This document shows positions 60,303-64,000 of a stretch of 64,000 nucleotides of DNA, piece by piece. The position numbers and the translations under genes were made by a program. Source of the DNA: Opisthorchis felineus (lineage: Eukaryota > Platyhelminthes > Trematoda > Opisthorchiida > Opisthorchiidae); the NCBI GenBank assembly GCA_004794785.1, contig SJOL01002231.1:77429-141428 (forward strand), read 5' to 3'. Below the pieces are notes generated by a model, which saw nothing but the letters and a program-made list of their open reading frames with translations, made no database searches and was not told the origin of the DNA. Each line of letters begins with the position of its first letter. Within the stretch, counting starts at the first letter, position 1.

Positions 60303-61866
60303 TGTTAATAATGTATATTTCCGACTAGTGGGTAGCATAACTTCAGGCATGATCATAAAGTTTCAGTCAGAATATGAGCATGACTGGTGGGGTTTGTGGG
60401 TACCGGGATTTTCATGGAATAGGACGGCGACATAAACAGTGGGCATTATCCGAAGTAGACTTGGTCACGCCTGAGGCAGCATGGGTATGGAACCGAAATT
60501 ACAAGGCCTCATTCTTTCTTATGTGGAACAAATCAGATGAGACAAGATACTATCGTTAAGATTTGAAAGTGGCGGGCAAAAACAATACGAGGGTGGGCAT
60601 AGCAAGAGGCTTCCTGCCTGGTACGTGATAAAAATAATTAAAAAACTTCAATCTGCAGAAAAAGTGGAACCAGAATAACGGATCAAGAGAGGCAGCAAAA
60701 CTGGCACGATCTGACCGGTCAAGTTGAACTAAAGCCTAAAACCGCTACTGAGGCTTCGTAGCCTTGGGCTGTTGGGAGTATGGTCAGAGTCAGGAAAAGC
60801 GTAAGTGGGGAAATATGCGTACGGATAAACGGTAGTAGGTACCCCAGAATCACAGTGTGCAGTGAAACTGCTTAGATGGTGGACTAGATCCCATGGTTGT
60901 TACTAGTGAGTTGGACAATACTAGGACAATCCAGGCGGGAAGGTGAACGCAAGGGGAATGGTCACTAGTCCCCGAAGCATTACCATCAGCTTCCGTCTAA
61001 AAGTGGTGCACAGCGAAACGACTTTCACACGTTGGTAGTGGAGGGTTTGGAGTCTCTGTATATTTATATTGTATGTGTCCACTCCTGGGAGCAGCTGGTT
61101 GGTGTTTTTTGTTTGGTTGACGAGGTAGGCTTTGGTGCGGTGTAGCCTCGGTTGTGACGAAGACAGCTACAGCTATGCACGTCGATGTAGACCATGGGCA
61201 TCGCGGAACATCTTCAGGCTACCCCAGGTATATTGTTTTCTTTGACAGACGGAGGGCCAGTTTTTTTCTCATCTGTAGTTTATGGCGTTGCCAGATAAAT
61301 AACTCAACCGAGGCGAGTCCAACACGAGCAACAACAAACGGAAGATAGCAGTACTCTTTTTTAATTTCTTGAATTTAAAGGCCAGGCTCAGAACCGCCGG
61401 CGATGGGCGATGCACCCGTGCTACTGGAGGGGTGGCGGGTATACGCACGCACCACGGCTCAGCGCAACAGGGCGACCCTACCTGCAGGGTGTACCCATCC
61501 GCCACACGATGTTTTCATCCCTCGTGCATCCACAAGGTAGAAAACCATCCAAGCAGTCATAAATGCGGTTTGTGCATTAATTAAATACACCAGCTACCAG
61601 TTATTTCCGGTCGGGGTAAAGCAAGGCCAGTAAAAACAGCTCAGTCAATTCGAGCAAGCAAACAGCAAACAGACGCTGATAAAAGCAAGTCGCGGAGGGG
61701 GCAGGTAAAATGACAGGTGCCAGCGGGACAGTGGGAATGGAATGGTGATATTCAGGGCGAGTACACTATGGCTAAAGGGCGACTGAGCGTTTGTGTGAGC
61801 TGCCATGTCAAGCAGAGGCGTACCGTGATCTTGTGCGTGTGAGTGTTTAGTGAGTTGTGGAGCAAA
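60303..61866 (-). mobile_element. Retroelement 3' segment, copy B of the inverted pair
   Basis: Almost identical to 45771-47335 in opposite orientation. On the minus strand it directly follows the CR1-like C-terminal coding region at 62505-62161 after about 300 bases, and its 3' end (about 60303) abuts the resumed BEL/Pao RT. It is therefore best read as the long 3' untranslated part of one CR1-like insertion spanning about 62515-60300. Confidence 0.8.
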
Positions 61867-62160
61867 TCATCAGATGAATTTGGTATATATATCGGCGCAT
61901 AATGCGCTCTAGTAATGAAGAAAAAAGCTGACTTTGGTTTGTTTTTTGTCAGTTAGATTTAGGCCAAGATCACCGGTCACTAGACAGAGCTGATAGAGTA
62001 GTCCGGGGTAGTGACTCGACTAGAACGAGGTATAAGTTGGCTGGGGAAAAAGAATAACAACCAGGCCAGTTACACAACATATTTAGACCAAGTAAGCGAT
62101 TAAGTCCTACAATGGCTTGAAGTAAGTCAAGAGGTTAGGAAGATATGATAACAGAATCTT

Positions 62161-62505
62161 TTACTTGCCCACTAACTGTATCGTCGTAAACTCAAATGGA
62201 CCCGATTCATAGAGGAGGCCGGGGGGTAGTTGGGTGTTAAGTAAGGCGGCAGCAGTTTCACAGGTAAGGAATTTGTCCACGGACTGAGAAAAAGTATAAT
62301 GATGCGTGATGTTTCGCAGCTGCTCAGGAAGGCTGTTCCAGATGCGAGCATGGTAAACTAGAAGGAAGTAGTGGCGTAGGTTTGTACGAGCTGGAGGACA
62401 CATTAGGAGCTTGCAACAGTTACGGAATCTGTAGGGAGGACAGGAATTTACGTTTGGTCTAGCCTCTGCTATAAAGGCGTTTTTGTGCAGCAGACGGTCT
62501 TAGAG
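62161..62505 (-). pseudogene. CR1-like RT C-terminal fragment, inserted in the BEL/Pao element
   Basis: The frame has ARTNLRHYFLLVYHARIWNSLPEQL followed by a short Phe/Leu helix (FSQSVDKFL), the usual end of CR1-type RTs (FF..R...WNSLP..V). A stop follows at 62161. The upstream coding part is absent, so this is a 5'-truncated insertion, normal for non-LTR elements. Confidence 0.75.
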
Positions 62506-62515
62506 AGTTAGATTC

Positions 62516-63281
62516 ACTTTAAACCGTCAGGGGGAACTGACACTGCACAGCCCTTCTCGAGATTCCGCCACATAACTGCTGCATATGTTTCGAAGTATTC
62601 TGGGTTGAGCAGAAAAAGCCTTTGCAATGAGTGCAGCCTTGATGAGGCTGCCAAAAAGCTCGAAGAACCAGTGGGTCGCTCTGCTTTCTACGGGAGCGGT
62701 ACAACAAAATGCCCTCTAACATGCTCCATCCGTGCGCTCACCAATTCTACTGCACGTCTGTTCTCAACCGATGGGCTCTTTCGGAGCGAACCAACGTCTG
62801 CAAAATCGGCATTGTGTAATGCACGAAGTTGACCCTCTACAGATGGCTCTACTGATGACAAGCCGCTGGCGGCGACTCTTCCACAGCCACCTGGACCCTG
62901 TGGCCCAAGTATAACCCAACCCAGCGGTGTCGTTACAGCAAACGGTTCTTTTCGACCTCATAACCGCTGATCTAGTACCCAATGAGCTTCAGCAACATCA
63001 CAGCCAAGCAATATACCAACAGATTTAGACGAAACATCGTCAAAGAACAACTCTTTTAAATGAGGCCAACGAATTCCAATTTCCGAACGTGAATCTACGA
63101 CCATTGATGGGGAATTTTGGATACTACTGAAACACCGTCATCATCGCGGAGTGAACACGCCTCAAAACTTCCTGATTCGCCCAGAGCCAAAAAAGATCAA
63201 CTGATTGTCTGTATTTCACGTGGCGTTCAGTGATTCTCTACGCCGAGTTGGTGCAGCAAGTTACTGCATACGACTGAAGTA
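62516..63281 (-). pseudogene. BEL/Pao polyprotein: protease to start of RT
   Basis: In shifting frames the minus strand reads KEPFAVTTPLGWVILGPQ (about 62940-62890), the marker just before the BEL/Pao RT. It then gives a long segment to HFVVPLPW (about 62700) and LEKGCAVSVPPDG (about 62530). There the 2.2 kb insertion begins. At least three frame changes are needed to read it. Confidence 0.7.
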
Positions 63282-63995
63282 TCAGGCCCGCTGTCTAAAA
63301 AAGGCACACGTTACCAATTCTGCCGAAGGTCCCTTTAGACGAACTGGGAGCAATCCAAAGGAAACAGTTGTCTTGCACTCAGTCATCGCATTGCTTTTGA
63401 CAACAGAAACTTCCTCTGATTTTTTCTTCGGTGGTCTCGAATGCAGCAGAACTTGAGGCTTAGCTCGACATCCATCTACCCCACATCGATATTTTGATTG
63501 GCAATCCTTTGCTCTGTGGCCCCCTTCGAGACATTGGAAACAAGCATTAAGAGACCTCAAGGTGGACCATCGCTTTACTAGGTCGAAAGACAGAAAACGT
63601 TCGCAGTTAGTGATACGGTGTTCACAACCACAAACCTTACACCTCGTCTCACTCAATAGTGGGGCTTGCTGTGCGCGAACTGTTGCATGACTCCAAGCGG
63701 TCCTGCTCTTGCCTGCATCCGGAACAGATTGGCTACGCACACCTGGGTCCCTTTGCGCAACGGATTCTGCCAGAATGCCGTAACGACTGCCTAACACTCT
63801 TGCCCTTTGAGTGATGAACCGTGTGAGGTCAGCAAAGGTCGGCTCCCCCTGATTATGGGTGGCTTGGTAAGCGAATTCCGCCCATTTCTGCTGTAAAGTA
63901 TAGGGCAAGCACCTCACTAACCTATCCAAATTCTCCAGAGAAATTAATTCTGCGTTGTAGTTTACCTGAGTCAGGGCTATTTCGCAATTTTGCAT
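63282..63995 (-). pseudogene. BEL/Pao Gag C-terminal part with zinc knuckles
   Basis: The longest frame in this element (about 237 codons, open to the window edge). It contains CKVCGCEHRITNCERF and CFQCLEGGHRAKDCQSKYRCG, two or three CCHC-type zinc knuckles that bind RNA. It then leads to LPVRLKG at the start of the protease. The order Gag-knuckles-protease-RT on one strand identifies the BEL/Pao type. Being near-intact here, it may be a younger region, but the downstream pol is broken. Confidence 0.85.
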
Positions 63996-64000
63996 CTTGA

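Noticed and set aside
60290..61873. Seven-base direct repeat TCATCAG flanking copy B as a target-site duplication
   Set aside because: Copy B appears to continue into the CR1-like coding fragment beyond 61866, so this is probably not the element's boundary. A seven-base match can be chance.
1..64000. CRISPR arrays, bacterial operons, phage genes
   Set aside because: No regularly spaced repeats. The introns, SINEs and animal retroelements show that the sequence is eukaryotic.

Overview
The window looks like nuclear DNA of a parasitic flatworm, most likely a trematode. The evidence is one large multi-exon animal gene with GT-AG introns, a repeat load typical of flukes (CR1-like, Penelope-like and BEL/Pao retroelements, tRNA-derived SINEs) and several hammerhead ribozymes carried by repeats. 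The 26.4/34.4/35.7/38.3 kb SINE resembles, from memory only, a repeat often mistranslated in opisthorchiid liver fluke (Clonorchis/Opisthorchis) gene models. The genus is an inference.

Layout. 1-8 kb holds no gene I can support, but has dispersed repeats, two opposite-strand hammerhead copies in a foldback (436-604) and an excellent type I hammerhead (complement 2313-2375). 7.95-11.2 kb is a decayed Penelope-like element on the minus strand: reverse transcriptase, then GIY-YIG endonuclease, with hammerhead motifs on both sides. 13.0-34.3 kb is a minus-strand gene for a SHARK/HTK16-type non-receptor tyrosine kinase (SH2 - ankyrin repeats - SH2 - kinase). Seven consecutive 3' exons can be placed to the base. 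They encode 709 residues and every joining intron is phase 0. The N-terminal SH2 exon (ending 33899) and a candidate for the end of that SH2 domain (near 29.9 kb) are less certain. The introns hold SINEs and hammerhead-bearing repeats, including a Pol III-type SINE with an embedded ribozyme (24.87-25.12 kb) and a decayed relative (15.03-15.27 kb).

34.4-64 kb is almost entirely repeats: four of the five SINE copies, a minus-strand CR1-like fragment (40.6-41.7 kb, perhaps to 43 kb), a plus-strand CR1-like element (about 48.5-53.6 kb) interrupted by two shorter insertions, and a minus-strand BEL/Pao element (58.7 kb to the right edge) split by a 2.2 kb CR1-like insertion. A repeat of about 1.56 kb occurs as two almost identical inverted copies (45771-47335 and 60303-61866), 13 kb apart.

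Together the window has one host gene, a cytoplasmic signalling kinase of a type missing from vertebrates, embedded in and flanked by several generations of retroelements. The most unusual feature is the number and variety of self-cleaving ribozyme copies: at least five recognisable sequence types in 32 kb, attached to Penelope-type and SINE-type repeats. Exon boundaries, ribozyme folds and repeat families were read by eye. No search or folding program was run.
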